Below are positions 1-7,603 of a DNA stretch of 31,497 nt, in pieces; the stretch's first letter is position 1; each line of letters starts with the position of its first letter. A program made the position numbers and the translations under genes. The notes beneath the pieces are model-generated. The model saw only the letters and a list, made by a program, of their open reading frames with translations, was not told the DNA's origin and ran no database searches. The stretch comes from a virus. Location of the stretch: IMG/VR virus record IMGVR_UViG_3300025769_000502, positions 1 through 31,497 of that record, one strand, 5' to 3'.

Positions 1-1
1 A

Positions 2-352
2 TCAACAATTGTTGCCGCTATTAATGAAGTTTTAACTTCTACATTTAGTTTTACTTTAAGAGATGAAACATCTACAACACAGGTGATATCTGCTAATGAT
101 ACTATGAGTGTTTTAGGTGATTCGAATATTACCGCAACTGTGTCAGCAGAAGATAGTTTGACAATAACTCTTAATAGTACAATATCAGGTTTAACTAGTG
201 TGTCTTCTACGACATTAACCGACGGAACCGCCACTTTAACGGGTGGTTCAATGACAGGTTTGACTAGTTTAGATAGTGCGGCAATTACAATAAATAGTGT
301 AAGTGTTGCAACGACACCTTTTGCGATTGCTCAGGCGATTGCTTTAGGATAA
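2..352 (+). CDS. Fibre-like virion protein, C-terminal part (cut by window edge)
   Basis: The reading frame is open from base 2, so the gene begins before the window and 116 residues are visible. A GTG at 83 is possible, but the open upstream codons (residues STIVAAINEVLTSTFSFTLRD) look coding. The protein is rich in Ser, Thr, Gly and Asn with short beta-strand repeats, such as LTDGTATLTGG followed by SMTGLTSLDSAAITI, typical of phage fibre shafts. It ends in PFAIAQAIALG, and the same 11 residues end the protein at 10331-10747. I infer a tail-fibre or baseplate-attached protein. The exact role and the N-terminal domain are not visible. Confidence 0.75.
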   Translation, partial: STIVAAINEVLTSTFSFTLRDETSTTQVISANDTMSVLGDSNITATVSAEDSLTITLNSTISGLTSVSSTTLTDGTATLTGGSMTGLTSLDSAAITINSVSVATTPFAIAQAIALG

Positions 353-389
353 TTTTTGAAATATTTTTCGTTATAATAGATTTTACTGA

Positions 390-397
390 TATAAATA
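390..397 (+). promoter_or_regulatory. Late promoter box TATAAATA (distal, upstream of 482 gene)
   Basis: Exact match to the T4 late promoter -10 octamer, in a 129-bp intergenic gap. By T4 geometry (box at -13 to -6) transcription would begin near 403, inside the adjoining palindrome at 398-409. Confidence 0.55.
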
Positions 398-409
398 ACT
401 TATATAAGT
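398..409. repeat. 12-bp perfect palindrome ACTTATATAAGT, copy 1
   Basis: Perfect 12-bp inverted repeat directly abutting a TATAAATA box. The same 12 bases occur in the gap between genes 19 and 20 (20680-20691). It could be a protein-binding site or a chance product of A+T-rich DNA. Confidence 0.4.
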
Positions 410-432
410 CAAAATCTTAAATTAAAAGTTTA

Positions 433-446
433 TATAAATATAAATA
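433..446 (+). promoter_or_regulatory. Two overlapping late promoter boxes before the 482 gene
   Basis: TATAAATA occurs at 433-440 and again at 439-446, sharing two bases. The predicted starts (about 446 and 452) give a leader of 30-36 nt that contains the purine-rich ribosome site (AAAGGA) before the ATG at 482. Confidence 0.65.
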
Positions 447-481
447 TAAACAAGTTTTTAAAAAGATAAAGGAATTAAAAA

Positions 482-850
482 ATGGCCAACGATTTTAAAA
501 GAGAAGTTAAAGCAGACGTAGGAACATCTACAGGTGCTTCAGCTGATGCTGTGTACTCTACTCCAGCAGGTGCTGGTTCTACAGCATTAGAATCAATCGT
601 TATCGGTATTTCAGTTTGTAATAAGAATGCTTCCGAAAGAACAGTAGGATTATTTTTAGATAATTACGATGGGACTAATGATGGTTATATCGTAAAAGAT
701 TTAAAAATTCCAGGAAACACTACAGTTGAAATTATGTCAGGTAACAAAATAGTATTACAAAACAATGGAACAACTGGCGATGTATTAAGAGCAGAGGCTT
801 CTGTTGGTTCATCAATTGATGTTGTTGCATCAGTTTTAGAAGACGTGTAA
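482..850 (+). CDS. Small beta-rich virion structural protein (hypothetical)
   Basis: A 122-residue protein without Cys-rich, catalytic or membrane motifs. The central part (residues about 35-75) alternates hydrophobic and polar residues (LESIVIGISVCNKN, RTVGLFLDNYDG, VKDLKIPGNTTVEI). This resembles small beta-sandwich accessory virion proteins found among structural genes of marine T4-like phages. It has its own late promoters and a purine-rich ribosome site, and is followed 32 bp later by another late promoter. Strong late expression fits a virion component. I cannot assign it to a head, neck or tail position, and the function is an inference from composition and context. Confidence 0.6.
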   Translation: MANDFKREVKADVGTSTGASADAVYSTPAGAGSTALESIVIGISVCNKNASERTVGLFLDNYDGTNDGYIVKDLKIPGNTTVEIMSGNKIVLQNNGTTGDVLRAEASVGSSIDVVASVLEDV

Positions 851-858
851 TATAAATA
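851..858 (+). promoter_or_regulatory. Late promoter box TATAAATA before 883-2723 genes
   Basis: Exact octamer immediately after the stop of the 482 gene. The predicted start is near 864, which leaves a 19-nt leader with an AAGGAA ribosome site before the ATG at 883. It would serve the coupled pair 883-1125 and 1125-2723. Confidence 0.7.
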
Positions 859-882
859 TTAGTATTAAAAAGGAATTTACAA

Positions 883-1125
883 ATGGTCCGATACATAAAC
901 GCAAAAGATAGACCAACTGAAATAAATGTAAGACAGACTGTTGGTGATGGTTCAAACACTGATTTTACTGTAACTCAAAATTCTACAGTTGATAAAGTGT
1001 TAGTAACAGTTAACGGTGTTGCTCAAGCTCCAACAACAGATTATACAATATCAGGTACAACTTTATCTTTTACAACGGCACCAGCTAACAATGATGATAT
1101 TGTAATAAGGGAGTATCCAGTATAA
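883..1125 (+). CDS. Short tail-fibre-associated protein with a single beta domain
   Basis: An 80-residue protein that is essentially one domain. Residues about 18-80 contain GDGSNTDFTV, VLVTVNGVAQAPTTDYTISG, TTLSFTTAPANNDDIVI and a final REYPV. This 'VNGV-Q-P-DYT-G-TLTFTTAP-ND-I-I' pattern is a recurrent domain in phage fibres and fibre-attached proteins. The stop codon overlaps the start of the next gene (TAATG), so the two are probably translationally coupled and may act together as an adhesin and its connector. That partnership is inferred. The ribosome site AAGGAA lies about 10 nt before the start. Confidence 0.65.
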   Translation: MVRYINAKDRPTEINVRQTVGDGSNTDFTVTQNSTVDKVLVTVNGVAQAPTTDYTISGTTLSFTTAPANNDDIVIREYPV

Positions 1126-2723
1126 TGACAAAAATAAAACAATCAAATTTAGATTCAACAGTAATTACAGGCCATACAGAAGAAACTACTGTTAATGATT
1201 TAGACCAAGTTCTTATTTACGACACTTCTGCTGGCGAATTAAGAAAAATGAAAAGATCAAATTTCATTTTTCAAACACCTGCAATAACATCAATTAGTCC
1301 TACACTTATTGATCCAGATGGAAGTACAACAACTACAGTTTCAGTTACAGGTGCTAACATAGAAGACGGTTTCGTTGCAACTTGGGTTGGTGATGATGGT
1401 ACCGAATATACTCCAGGTGCAACTACATATACAAATTCAACTTCAATCACAGTAGATACAACAGCTACTATGACAGCGGCAAATTCGCCGTACGATTTAA
1501 AAATAGTAAATGGTAATGGTATTATCGCTAATGCAACAAACCTTTTAACATTAGACAATCCACCAGAATTTGCTAATCCAGCAAATACTAATTTAGGTTC
1601 AGTACAACCAGGTGCAACAGATTTCTCTGCTTTATCATCTGCGGCAGCTACTGATCCAGATGGAGATACAGTAACACACACAGTAACAGCTGGTTCACTA
1701 CCAACAGGTATGACAATGGGAACTGATGGTTCTTTTGGTGGTACAGTTGCTGATCCTTTATCAGACCAAGATTTTACTTTTACAGTCACAGCGGCAACAA
1801 CTAATTATAGTGTTCCAAGACAGTTTGTAATCACTTTAACAAATGCTGCGTTTATGTCAGCAACAGGTGGTACAGTAACAACAGAAGGTGACTTTAAAGT
1901 TCACACATTTACATCAGACAGTACTTTTGTAGTAACTGCTGCAGTAGGTCCAGCTAGTTATCCAACATCAGTTGACTATTTCGTATTAGCAGGTGGTGGT
2001 GGCGGAAGAGGTGACCACCCTCAAGCTTTCGAAAATGGTGGAGGCGCTGGAGGCGGTGGCTTTAGACTTTCAAATGAACAAGGTCCACTAGGACCATTCA
2101 CAGGAATGCCTTTAGCAAATCCTACAGGTCTTTCTATAACTTCAGACGGTACTTATCCAGTAACTGTTGGTTCTGGTGGAACAGGTCCTACACAAGGTAG
2201 CGAATCAATATTTTCAACAATTACATCAACAGGTGGCGGAGGCCAAGGACACGGATCTGGTAACCCAGGCGGTTCTGGTAGTGGTGGCCACGATAACAAA
2301 CCAACTGGACTAGGAAATACACCTCCTACATCTCCTCCTCAAGGAAATAATGGTGGTAGTTCAGGTGGTCCAAGAGGAAATAATATGGGCGGCGGCGGAG
2401 GCGGCGGCGCTCTAGGTTCTGGAAGTACAGCTCAAGGTGGACCAGGTGGTTCTGCAGGTTATGTACCAAATAGTTGGTTAGGATCAAACGCACCAAGTAT
2501 TGGTTGGCCTGGACCAGATGGTAATAATAGATATTTTGCTGGTGGAGCTGGTGGCTCTGGTGGAAGCAATGGCCCTGGTGGCGGTGGTGGTGCTGCTAGT
2601 GGTGGCTCTTTATCCCCTGCTCCTCCTACAACAGGTTCAGGTGCTGGTGGATCAACAGGTTCTCCATCTACACAAACAACAGGTGGTTCTGGAGTTGTAG
2701 TATTAAGGTACAAATTCCAGTAA
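1125..2723 (+). CDS. Putative adhesin/tail-tip protein: Ig-like domains plus glycine-rich domain
   Basis: A 532-residue multidomain protein. Residues about 1-50 (DQVLIYDTSAGELRKMKRSNF region) resemble attachment segments of marine phage fibres. Residues about 53-145 look like an IPT/TIG-type Ig fold (AITSISPTLIDPDGSTTT). Residues about 146-240 look like a putative Ig (He_PIG-type) domain (DPDGDTVTHTVTAGSLPTGM). From about 262 the chain enters a glycine-rich domain (VDYFVLAGGGGGRG) that runs as Gly-rich loops to a closing strand, GGSGVVVLRYKF. The layout resembles bacterial and phage glycine-rich surface proteins and is reminiscent of, but not shown to be homologous to, T-even gp38 adhesins with polyglycine loops. 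A receptor-binding role is an inference. Its start overlaps the upstream stop by one base. Confidence 0.6.
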   Translation: MTKIKQSNLDSTVITGHTEETTVNDLDQVLIYDTSAGELRKMKRSNFIFQTPAITSISPTLIDPDGSTTTTVSVTGANIEDGFVATWVGDDGTEYTPGATTYTNSTSITVDTTATMTAANSPYDLKIVNGNGIIANATNLLTLDNPPEFANPANTNLGSVQPGATDFSALSSAAATDPDGDTVTHTVTAGSLPTGMTMGTDGSFGGTVADPLSDQDFTFTVTAATTNYSVPRQFVITLTNAAFMSATGGTVTTEGDFKVHTFTSDSTFVVTAAVGPASYPTSVDYFVLAGGGGGRGDHPQAFENGGGAGGGGFRLSNEQGPLGPFTGMPLANPTGLSITSDGTYPVTVGSGGTGPTQGSESIFSTITSTGGGGQGHGSGNPGGSGSGGHDNKPTGLGNTPPTSPPQGNNGGSSGGPRGNNMGGGGGGGALGSGSTAQGGPGGSAGYVPNSWLGSNAPSIGWPGPDGNNRYFAGGAGGSGGSNGPGGGGGAASGGSLSPAPPTTGSGAGGSTGSPSTQTTGGSGVVVLRYKFQ

Positions 2724-2748
2724 TGAATTTTAAAAGGAGATAAAAAGA

Positions 2749-3255
2749 ATGGCGCATTATGCTAAAATAGGTTTAAACGGTGCAGTGTTATCCACACACG
2801 TAGTTGCAGATGAAGTACAACTATTAAATGGTGTTGATAATGAAGAAATGGGTAGAGCATACCTTGAATCAATACACGGTTGGCCAATTTGGAAAAGATT
2901 TTCTTTAAATACTAGTAGAGGTGTTCATTATACTGATGATGGAAATGGAACAAGAACTGTCTCTGCCGATCAATCTAAAGCATTTAGAGGAAATGCCGCA
3001 GGTAAAGGTGGTTCTTATGATGAAGATAATGATTGTTTTTGGGAACCTAAACCTTATAGGGATTGGGTAAAAGATTTATCTACATATGAGTGGAAAGCAC
3101 CAGTAGATTTCCCTACAACTACGACTTTTGATGTAGGTGGTGAAACTAGATATTACAATATAACTTGGGACCAAGATAATTCTCAATGGGTGTGTTTAGT
3201 AAATAATAAAAAATGGAACCATACTGCTGATCCAAAAGTTTGGATTGATATTTAA
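2749..3255 (+). CDS. Conserved marine T4-like phage protein of unknown function
   Basis: A 168-residue protein beginning MAHYAKIGLNGAVLSTHVV and containing LESIHGWPIWKRFSLNTSRG, a GKGGSYDEDNDCFWEPKPY segment and many Trp and Tyr residues. I recognise the pattern (a short 'KIGLN..V' strand, then 'W..W...S.N' and 'YD...D.F....PY') as a protein repeatedly found beside tail-fibre genes in marine T4-like phages. Its biochemical role is unknown to me. A strong ribosome site (AAGGAGA) precedes the ATG. The aromatic, charged composition differs from the Ser/Thr/Gly-rich fibre proteins around it, so it may be an assembly factor or small baseplate/fibre accessory. I would not assign it further. Confidence 0.6.
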   Translation: MAHYAKIGLNGAVLSTHVVADEVQLLNGVDNEEMGRAYLESIHGWPIWKRFSLNTSRGVHYTDDGNGTRTVSADQSKAFRGNAAGKGGSYDEDNDCFWEPKPYRDWVKDLSTYEWKAPVDFPTTTTFDVGGETRYYNITWDQDNSQWVCLVNNKKWNHTADPKVWIDI

Positions 3256-3282
3256 TAATTAAATTATATTGATGTTTATATT

Positions 3283-3900
3283 ATGGCTTCACATAAACAA
3301 ATTCTAACTCAACAATTCTTAAAAAAAGAATTATTACCTAGTGAAATTAATGTTGATTGGTCTTTAGTGACCAATCACGTTTTAAAACATTATAATGAAA
3401 AATTTATATTTGATAATAATTTAGTCTTTACAAAATATCCTCACTACTATAAAGTTTCTTATCACCAACATCTCGGATGGATTAGTAGATATATTTGTGA
3501 TAGAGCAGATGAATTAGACAATTTGCAATTAATTCCTCACAACGAAGACCCTATACTAGTTAATGTTCTAAAGAAAGGTCAGTACACACATTTAACACAA
3601 TTGGTAGATAACTGGAATTTATCTAAATCTTTTGATTATTGTGCCTTGTTAACACTTACTGATACTACAAAAAAATTAGGTAAAAATGATGTTAATGATA
3701 ATGTGGTAGATGAAAATGACGATAGATGTTTTCTACGTTTTGAATATGACGACAATAGAATAAAAGATTGTTCTTGGAATGCTAGATTAGACTACAAAAA
3801 TTATATTCTTTACAATTCAACTTTATTACACAGAATTACAGAAAATAAAAGAGATGAAAATATGATAAATCTTTTATTTAGATATCAAATAAAAAGATAA
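3283..3900 (+). CDS. Hypothetical protein, possible double-stranded beta-helix fold
   Basis: A 205-residue protein rich in Asn, Asp, His and Tyr. The second half has a strand-like succession: GQYTHLTQLVDNWN (residues 99-112), FDYCALLTLTDTTK (117-130), CFLRFEYDD (149-157), YKNYILYNSTLLHRI (171-185), INLLFRYQI (195-203). The order of a His/Asp-containing strand, central strands, and a late LLHRI followed by a final strand resembles the 2OG oxygenase/cupin fold of the genes at 13221-15123. However, a clean HxD motif is absent (H103 and D109 are too far apart). It may be a non-catalytic relative or an unrelated protein. No Shine-Dalgarno sequence is evident before the ATG. Confidence 0.5.
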   Translation: MASHKQILTQQFLKKELLPSEINVDWSLVTNHVLKHYNEKFIFDNNLVFTKYPHYYKVSYHQHLGWISRYICDRADELDNLQLIPHNEDPILVNVLKKGQYTHLTQLVDNWNLSKSFDYCALLTLTDTTKKLGKNDVNDNVVDENDDRCFLRFEYDDNRIKDCSWNARLDYKNYILYNSTLLHRITENKRDENMINLLFRYQIKR

Positions 3901-3903
3901 ATA
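3896..3903 (+). promoter_or_regulatory. Near-consensus late promoter GATAAATA
   Basis: Differs from TATAAATA only at the first base and overlaps the stop of the upstream gene. The predicted start near 3909 leaves an 18-nt leader with an AAAGGTG ribosome site for the gene at 3927. Confidence 0.45.
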
Positions 3904-3926
3904 GTAATAAAAAAAGGTGAAAAATT

Positions 3927-4133
3927 ATGACAACTGAAATAAAAACTATAACAATAAATGGTGTTGAGTACAACGAAAGCGATTTAAGTGCTGATATAAA
4001 AAATACAATTGTTGCTAGAAGTGAAATTCTACAATCAAAAGTAAGGCACGAAATCGAAATGGAAAAAATTGAAGTATTATTGGCACATTATAATAAGAAA
4101 ATAGAAGAAGAAATTAAAAACATTAAAAAATAA
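3927..4133 (+). CDS. Small protein with ITINGVEYN N-terminus and helical tail
   Basis: A 68-residue protein. The N-terminus (ITINGVEYNESDLSADIKNT) forms a short strand-turn motif, followed by a long charged helix (residues about 25-68) with heptad-like hydrophobics and a Lys/Glu-rich end. This resembles the small DUF6447-type proteins found in marine T4-like phages (NGVEYD, then a helix), although the family name is from memory. The function is unknown. It has its own near-consensus promoter and ribosome site, and it is followed after one extra stop codon by the ATG at 4137, so the downstream gene probably depends on coupled translation. Confidence 0.6.
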   Translation: MTTEIKTITINGVEYNESDLSADIKNTIVARSEILQSKVRHEIEMEKIEVLLAHYNKKIEEEIKNIKK

Positions 4134-4136
4134 TAG

Positions 4137-4478
4137 ATGTCAGCGATAGCAAATCTACAAATAGAACAAGGAACATCTTTCAGTTCTGACGTAACCGTTA
4201 CAACTGATACAGACGCAGTGTTTGATTTGTCTGGTTATGCGTCTTACGCACAAATGTCAAAAGGATATGCTACATCTCATACAAGAACATCTTTAACTAC
4301 TTCAAACAACACAGATGAGGGTGTTGTTACTATTAGCTTAACAGCGGCCCAAACCTCTAATTTAGAAGAGGGCCGTTATCTTTTTGATGTTGTTATTGTG
4401 AAACTTGAAGACAGCACAGTAACAAGAGTTTTAGAAGGAATTATCACAGTCAATCCTAGAATCTCTACAAATTATTAA
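4137..4478 (+). CDS. Beta-sandwich virion protein, baseplate/fibre-adaptor-like
   Basis: A 113-residue protein with a compact Ig-like or BppU-N-like pattern: a strand IANLQIEQGTSFSSDVTVTT, the landmark LSGYASYAQMSKGY (residues about 37-50), TSLTTSNNTDEGVVTISLTA (about 57-76), LEEGRYLFDVVIVK, and a closing VTRVLEGIITVNP. The 'D.SGY...AQ..K.....I.....G...L......L..G.Y.FD......V.R...G...V...V' arrangement is common to small phage structural proteins that sit before fibre genes. I infer a virion adaptor. The start lies 3 bp after the previous stop with no clear ribosome site. Confidence 0.6.
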   Translation: MSAIANLQIEQGTSFSSDVTVTTDTDAVFDLSGYASYAQMSKGYATSHTRTSLTTSNNTDEGVVTISLTAAQTSNLEEGRYLFDVVIVKLEDSTVTRVLEGIITVNPRISTNY

Positions 4479-4509
4479 TTATTTTTGTTATTCTACAACA
4501 TACTTTAAT

Positions 4510-4517
4510 TATAAATA
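4510..4517 (+). promoter_or_regulatory. Late promoter box TATAAATA (distal of a pair)
   Basis: Exact octamer, 29 bp upstream of a second copy at 4539-4546, in the 90-bp gap before the gene at 4569. Confidence 0.6.
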
Positions 4518-4538
4518 TTAAAAAAATAATAGTTTTAT

Positions 4539-4546
4539 TATAAATA
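4539..4546 (+). promoter_or_regulatory. Late promoter box TATAAATA (proximal of a pair)
   Basis: Exact octamer. The predicted start near 4552 gives a 17-nt leader containing AAGAGAG before the ATG at 4569. With the distal copy it would drive the fibre unit 4569-10288. Confidence 0.7.
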
Positions 4547-4568
4547 TTACTATAAGAGAGATACAACT

Positions 4569-4811
4569 ATGGTCAAAGCTAGGGTAACAACAAGAATCGC
4601 AGGAAAACCAGCGAATGTAAGCGTTACTTTACCTTCTAGCCAAAATGTTAAAAATAGTAATTTAAAGTTAAGATTGTTAGGAGATGTAAATGCTTCTACG
4701 TTAGAAGATGGTGCTTTGATTCAATATGATGCAAGTTCTGAAAAATTTACAACAAGAAACGAATTAGAAACCACAACGGGAACATTAAAGTTCAACGGTG
4801 GAAATTTTTAG
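4569..4811 (+). CDS. Short fibre-associated protein
   Basis: An 80-residue protein. Residues about 1-30 are basic and strand-like (VKARVTTRIAGKPANVSVTL). Residues 36-67 carry LLGDVNASTLEDGALIQYDA followed by a strand ending in TTRNELE. The 'LGDVD.S.L.DG..L.YD...GKW' motif is a widespread module of T4-like phage fibres, usually found inside long fibre proteins. Here it stands nearly alone, as the first gene of the fibre transcription unit, 10 bp before the large fibre gene. It may form a connector or trimerisation cap for the following protein, which is an inference. Confidence 0.6.
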   Translation: MVKARVTTRIAGKPANVSVTLPSSQNVKNSNLKLRLLGDVNASTLEDGALIQYDASSEKFTTRNELETTTGTLKFNGGNF

Positions 4812-4821
4812 GGAGAAATAA

Positions 4822-7137
4822 ATGGCAACAATAATTCAGATTAAACGATCAGGCACGTCTGGATCACCTTCCCAACTCGCACAAGGGGAATTAGCATATT
4901 CATATCTTGCAGATAATGGATCAAATGGCGGTGATCGTCTTTATATAGGAACAGGTGTCGAAACAGCGGGTGTAGCAGCCAATATAGAAGTAATTGGTGG
5001 TGTATATTTTACAGAAAAATTAGATCACGCTTTAGGAACATTAACAGCATCATCAGCAATTCTAGTTGATAGTAATAAAGCAATTGATGAAATCTTTATT
5101 GGTAATAACTCAACTACTGGTGGTCAATTAAAATTAAACGAAGGTACCAACAATGGTACAAATTACATTGGATTAAAAGCTCCAAATGCCGTAACAACTT
5201 CCACTACTTTCACGTTGCCAGATGGTGATGGAACAAGCGGCCAATTTTTAAAAACTGATGGTTCTGGTAATTTATCATTTAGCACAGTAACGCAAACTCT
5301 CTCTATTGCTGCTGATAGTGGTTCAAATGATTCAGTATCAACAGGTGAAACAATAACTTTCTCTGGTGACACAGGTATTACAACAAGTGTAACTGATAAC
5401 ACAATTACAATTGATTTAGATGATACAGCTGTAACTCCAGGTAGTTATGGTTCAGCAACACAAATTCCAACATTCACAGTTGACCAACAAGGTAGATTAA
5501 CTGCTGCTGGAACTGCTGCGGTTGCAACTACTTTAACTGTTGTTGATGATAGTTCAACATCAACAGGAATTGATCTATTAACAGATTCATTAAAGATTGC
5601 TGGTGGAACAGGTATTACATCATCTATTTCAGGTGATACTGTATCTTTAGATATTGATAGTACAGTTGCTACTTTAACTGGTACACAAGAATTAACTAAT
5701 AAAACGTTAACGTCACCAGTTATTTCAACAATTAGTAATACAGGTACATTGACATTACCTACATCAACTGATACATTAGTTGGTAGAGATACATCAGATA
5801 CTTTAACAAACAAAATTATTGATAGTGCTTCAAACACATTAACTTTAGATTTATCTGAAGGTACTTTAACAGGTACAATATCTGAATTTAATACAGCATT
5901 AAGTGACGCTGATTTTGCGACACTTGCTGGAATAGAAACATTATCTAATAAAACATTAACAGCTCCTAAAATTGCTGATGGTGGTTTTATTGCTGACGCA
6001 AATGGTAATGAACAAATTGTATTTAACACAACAGCTTCAGCAGTCAATCAGTTAGAGATAACTAACGGAGATGCTGGAACAGGTGTTACATTATCATCTG
6101 CTGGTGATGATACTAACATCAATATTATATTAGACCCTAAAGGTTCTGGTACAGTTGATGTTAATTCAAGTAGAATTACTAACGTATCTGATCCATCTGG
6201 TTCTCAGGACGCTGCTACAAAAGCATATGTTGATAGTGTTGCCAATGGTTTAGATGTTAAAGATTCTGTAAGATTTGCTTCAACAGCCAATATTGCTGGA
6301 ACATATGACAATGGTGCTGGAACAATTACTGCTGGTTCAAACGGTGCTTTATCAATTGATGGTCAAACTCCATCAACAAACGATAGAGTATTATTAAAAG
6401 ATCAGTCAGACGCTGTTCAAAACGGTTTATATAGAGTTACAACAGTTGGAGATGGTTCAAGTGCTTATGTATTAACAAGAACACCAGATGGTGATGAAGC
6501 GATTGAAATTACAGGTGGTGCTTTTGTATTCGTTGAAGAAGGTACAGCTAATGCTGATAACGGTTATGTATTTACACATAACGGAACACCTACACTAGGT
6601 TCAACTAATATTACAGTTGCACAATTCTCTGGCGCAGGTCAAATCTCTGCTGGTGATGCGTTATTAAAAACTGGAAATACTTTAGATGTAAGAGTTGATG
6701 GAACAACTATCGAAGTAACATCAGATGCATTAAATGTTGTAGATGGTGGTATTGATACTCAACATTTGGCTAATGACGCTGTAACAACTGCGAAAATTAC
6801 TGACTTAAATGTTACTGCTGCTAAATTAGCAAACACATTAGATTTATCTGGTAAATCAGTAACTCTTGCGAGTGGCGAAATATCAAATAGTGAATTAGCA
6901 AACAGTATAATTAATGTTACTACAGATAGTGGTAATAATGATATTGATTTAGGTGATACATTAACTGTAACTGGTGGTGAGGGTATTGATACTTCACAAT
7001 CAGGTGATACTTTAACAATCACTGCTGAATTAGCAAGTACATCAAATAAAGGTGTTGCTTCATTTAGTTCAGATAACTTTACAGTTACAACAGGTGTTGT
7101 TACTGTTACTGAAATTGACGGCGGAACATACGCATAA
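4822..7137 (+). CDS. Long repeat-rich tail fibre protein
   Basis: A 771-residue protein. The first about 25 residues (IIQIKRSGTSGSPSQLAQGE) match the N-terminal motif of Mtd-like and many marine fibre proteins ('I.IKRS......P..L..GELAY'), followed by LYIGTG. Residues about 202-235 carry VTPGSYGSATQIPTFTVDQQ-GRLTAAG. Residues about 290-375 contain repeated ELTNKTL-, TLTLPTSTDTLVGRDT- and NTLTLDLSEGTL-type segments shared with the protein at 7604-10288. Residues about 460-620 contain KAYVDS, NGLDVKDSVRFA, RVLLKDQ, QNGLYRV and a TGGAFVFVEEG strand, a well-known fibre domain. The composition is Thr/Ser/Gly/Asp-rich with no catalytic motif. GGAGA precedes the ATG. It is probably a trimeric fibre attached to the baseplate; specificity is unknown. 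Confidence 0.8.
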   Translation: MATIIQIKRSGTSGSPSQLAQGELAYSYLADNGSNGGDRLYIGTGVETAGVAANIEVIGGVYFTEKLDHALGTLTASSAILVDSNKAIDEIFIGNNSTTGGQLKLNEGTNNGTNYIGLKAPNAVTTSTTFTLPDGDGTSGQFLKTDGSGNLSFSTVTQTLSIAADSGSNDSVSTGETITFSGDTGITTSVTDNTITIDLDDTAVTPGSYGSATQIPTFTVDQQGRLTAAGTAAVATTLTVVDDSSTSTGIDLLTDSLKIAGGTGITSSISGDTVSLDIDSTVATLTGTQELTNKTLTSPVISTISNTGTLTLPTSTDTLVGRDTSDTLTNKIIDSASNTLTLDLSEGTLTGTISEFNTALSDADFATLAGIETLSNKTLTAPKIADGGFIADANGNEQIVFNTTASAVNQLEITNGDAGTGVTLSSAGDDTNINIILDPKGSGTVDVNSSRITNVSDPSGSQDAATKAYVDSVANGLDVKDSVRFASTANIAGTYDNGAGTITAGSNGALSIDGQTPSTNDRVLLKDQSDAVQNGLYRVTTVGDGSSAYVLTRTPDGDEAIEITGGAFVFVEEGTANADNGYVFTHNGTPTLGSTNITVAQFSGAGQISAGDALLKTGNTLDVRVDGTTIEVTSDALNVVDGGIDTQHLANDAVTTAKITDLNVTAAKLANTLDLSGKSVTLASGEISNSELANSIINVTTDSGNNDIDLGDTLTVTGGEGIDTSQSGDTLTITAELASTSNKGVASFSSDNFTVTTGVVTVTEIDGGTYA
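5737..5792 (+). repeat. Dispersed fibre repeat A, copy 1
   Basis: A 56-bp block that matches 8537-8592 at 54 of 56 positions (mismatches at 5748 and 5751). It lies inside the fibre gene and encodes the NTGTLTLPTSTDTLVGRDT-type segment. Confidence 0.85.
5821..5890 (+). repeat. Dispersed fibre repeat B, copy 1
   Basis: A 70-bp block that matches 7889-7958 at about 65 of 70 positions; the first 35 bases are identical. It encodes DSASNTLTLDLSEGTLTGT. Confidence 0.85.
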
Positions 7138-7153
7138 TAATTAGGAGATTATA

Positions 7154-7597
7154 GTGGCAGCTGTAATTAAATTAAAAAGAAGTACAACAGCTTCTTCAAT
7201 ACCAACTACAAGTGATTTGGCAGATGGTGAAGTTGCTGTTAACATTACTGATAAAAAAATATATCAACGTAATGGTAATGACATTGTTGAAATAGCTAAC
7301 AATTCTAATTTTTCAAGTGTTAGTGCTAATTTATTACCTGATACTGATAATGCTTATAGTATTGGTTCAAGTACGAATAGTTTTACAGATTTGTTTTTAT
7401 CTGGTAAACCGAAAAAACAAGTAGATATATTTACTAATTCAGGTGGATTATCTACAGCTGCTGCTGGATTTGTTTTTAGAATAAATACAGAAGCAAAAAA
7501 TTTTACAGAAGTTTATACTAATTCAGGAGGTTTAGGTTCGCCTGCGATTACATCATCATCAAACTATGATGACAATAATCCAGCTTATCTATTTTAA
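7154..7597 (+). CDS. Short fibre protein with Mtd-like N-terminus (GTG start)
   Basis: A 147-residue protein. The GTG at 7154 is chosen because AGGAGA (7143-7148) is correctly spaced and the encoded N-terminus (AAVIKLKRSTTASSIPTTSD, then LADGEVAVN) matches the same head motif as the upstream fibre. Residues about 57-80 carry LLPDTDNAYSIGSSTNSFTD with LFLSG, comparable to the 'YDLGS..RRWRDLYLSG' motif near the C-terminus of the protein at 7604-10288. Two NSGGL segments follow. It looks like a minimal fibre: an attachment head plus one distal domain. It may associate with the long fibres on either side, which is an inference from the shared modules. Confidence 0.7.
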   Translation: MAAVIKLKRSTTASSIPTTSDLADGEVAVNITDKKIYQRNGNDIVEIANNSNFSSVSANLLPDTDNAYSIGSSTNSFTDLFLSGKPKKQVDIFTNSGGLSTAAAGFVFRINTEAKNFTEVYTNSGGLGSPAITSSSNYDDNNPAYLF

Positions 7598-7603
7598 TAA
7601 AAT

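Noticed and set aside
5445-6047. Long minus-strand open frames, also at 7669-8373, 9583-10149, 1271-1789 and 5163-5402
   Set aside because: They mirror Ser/Thr/Gly-rich repetitive fibre genes, give low-complexity Val/Ser/Pro proteins without known motifs, and lack minus-strand promoters or ribosome sites.
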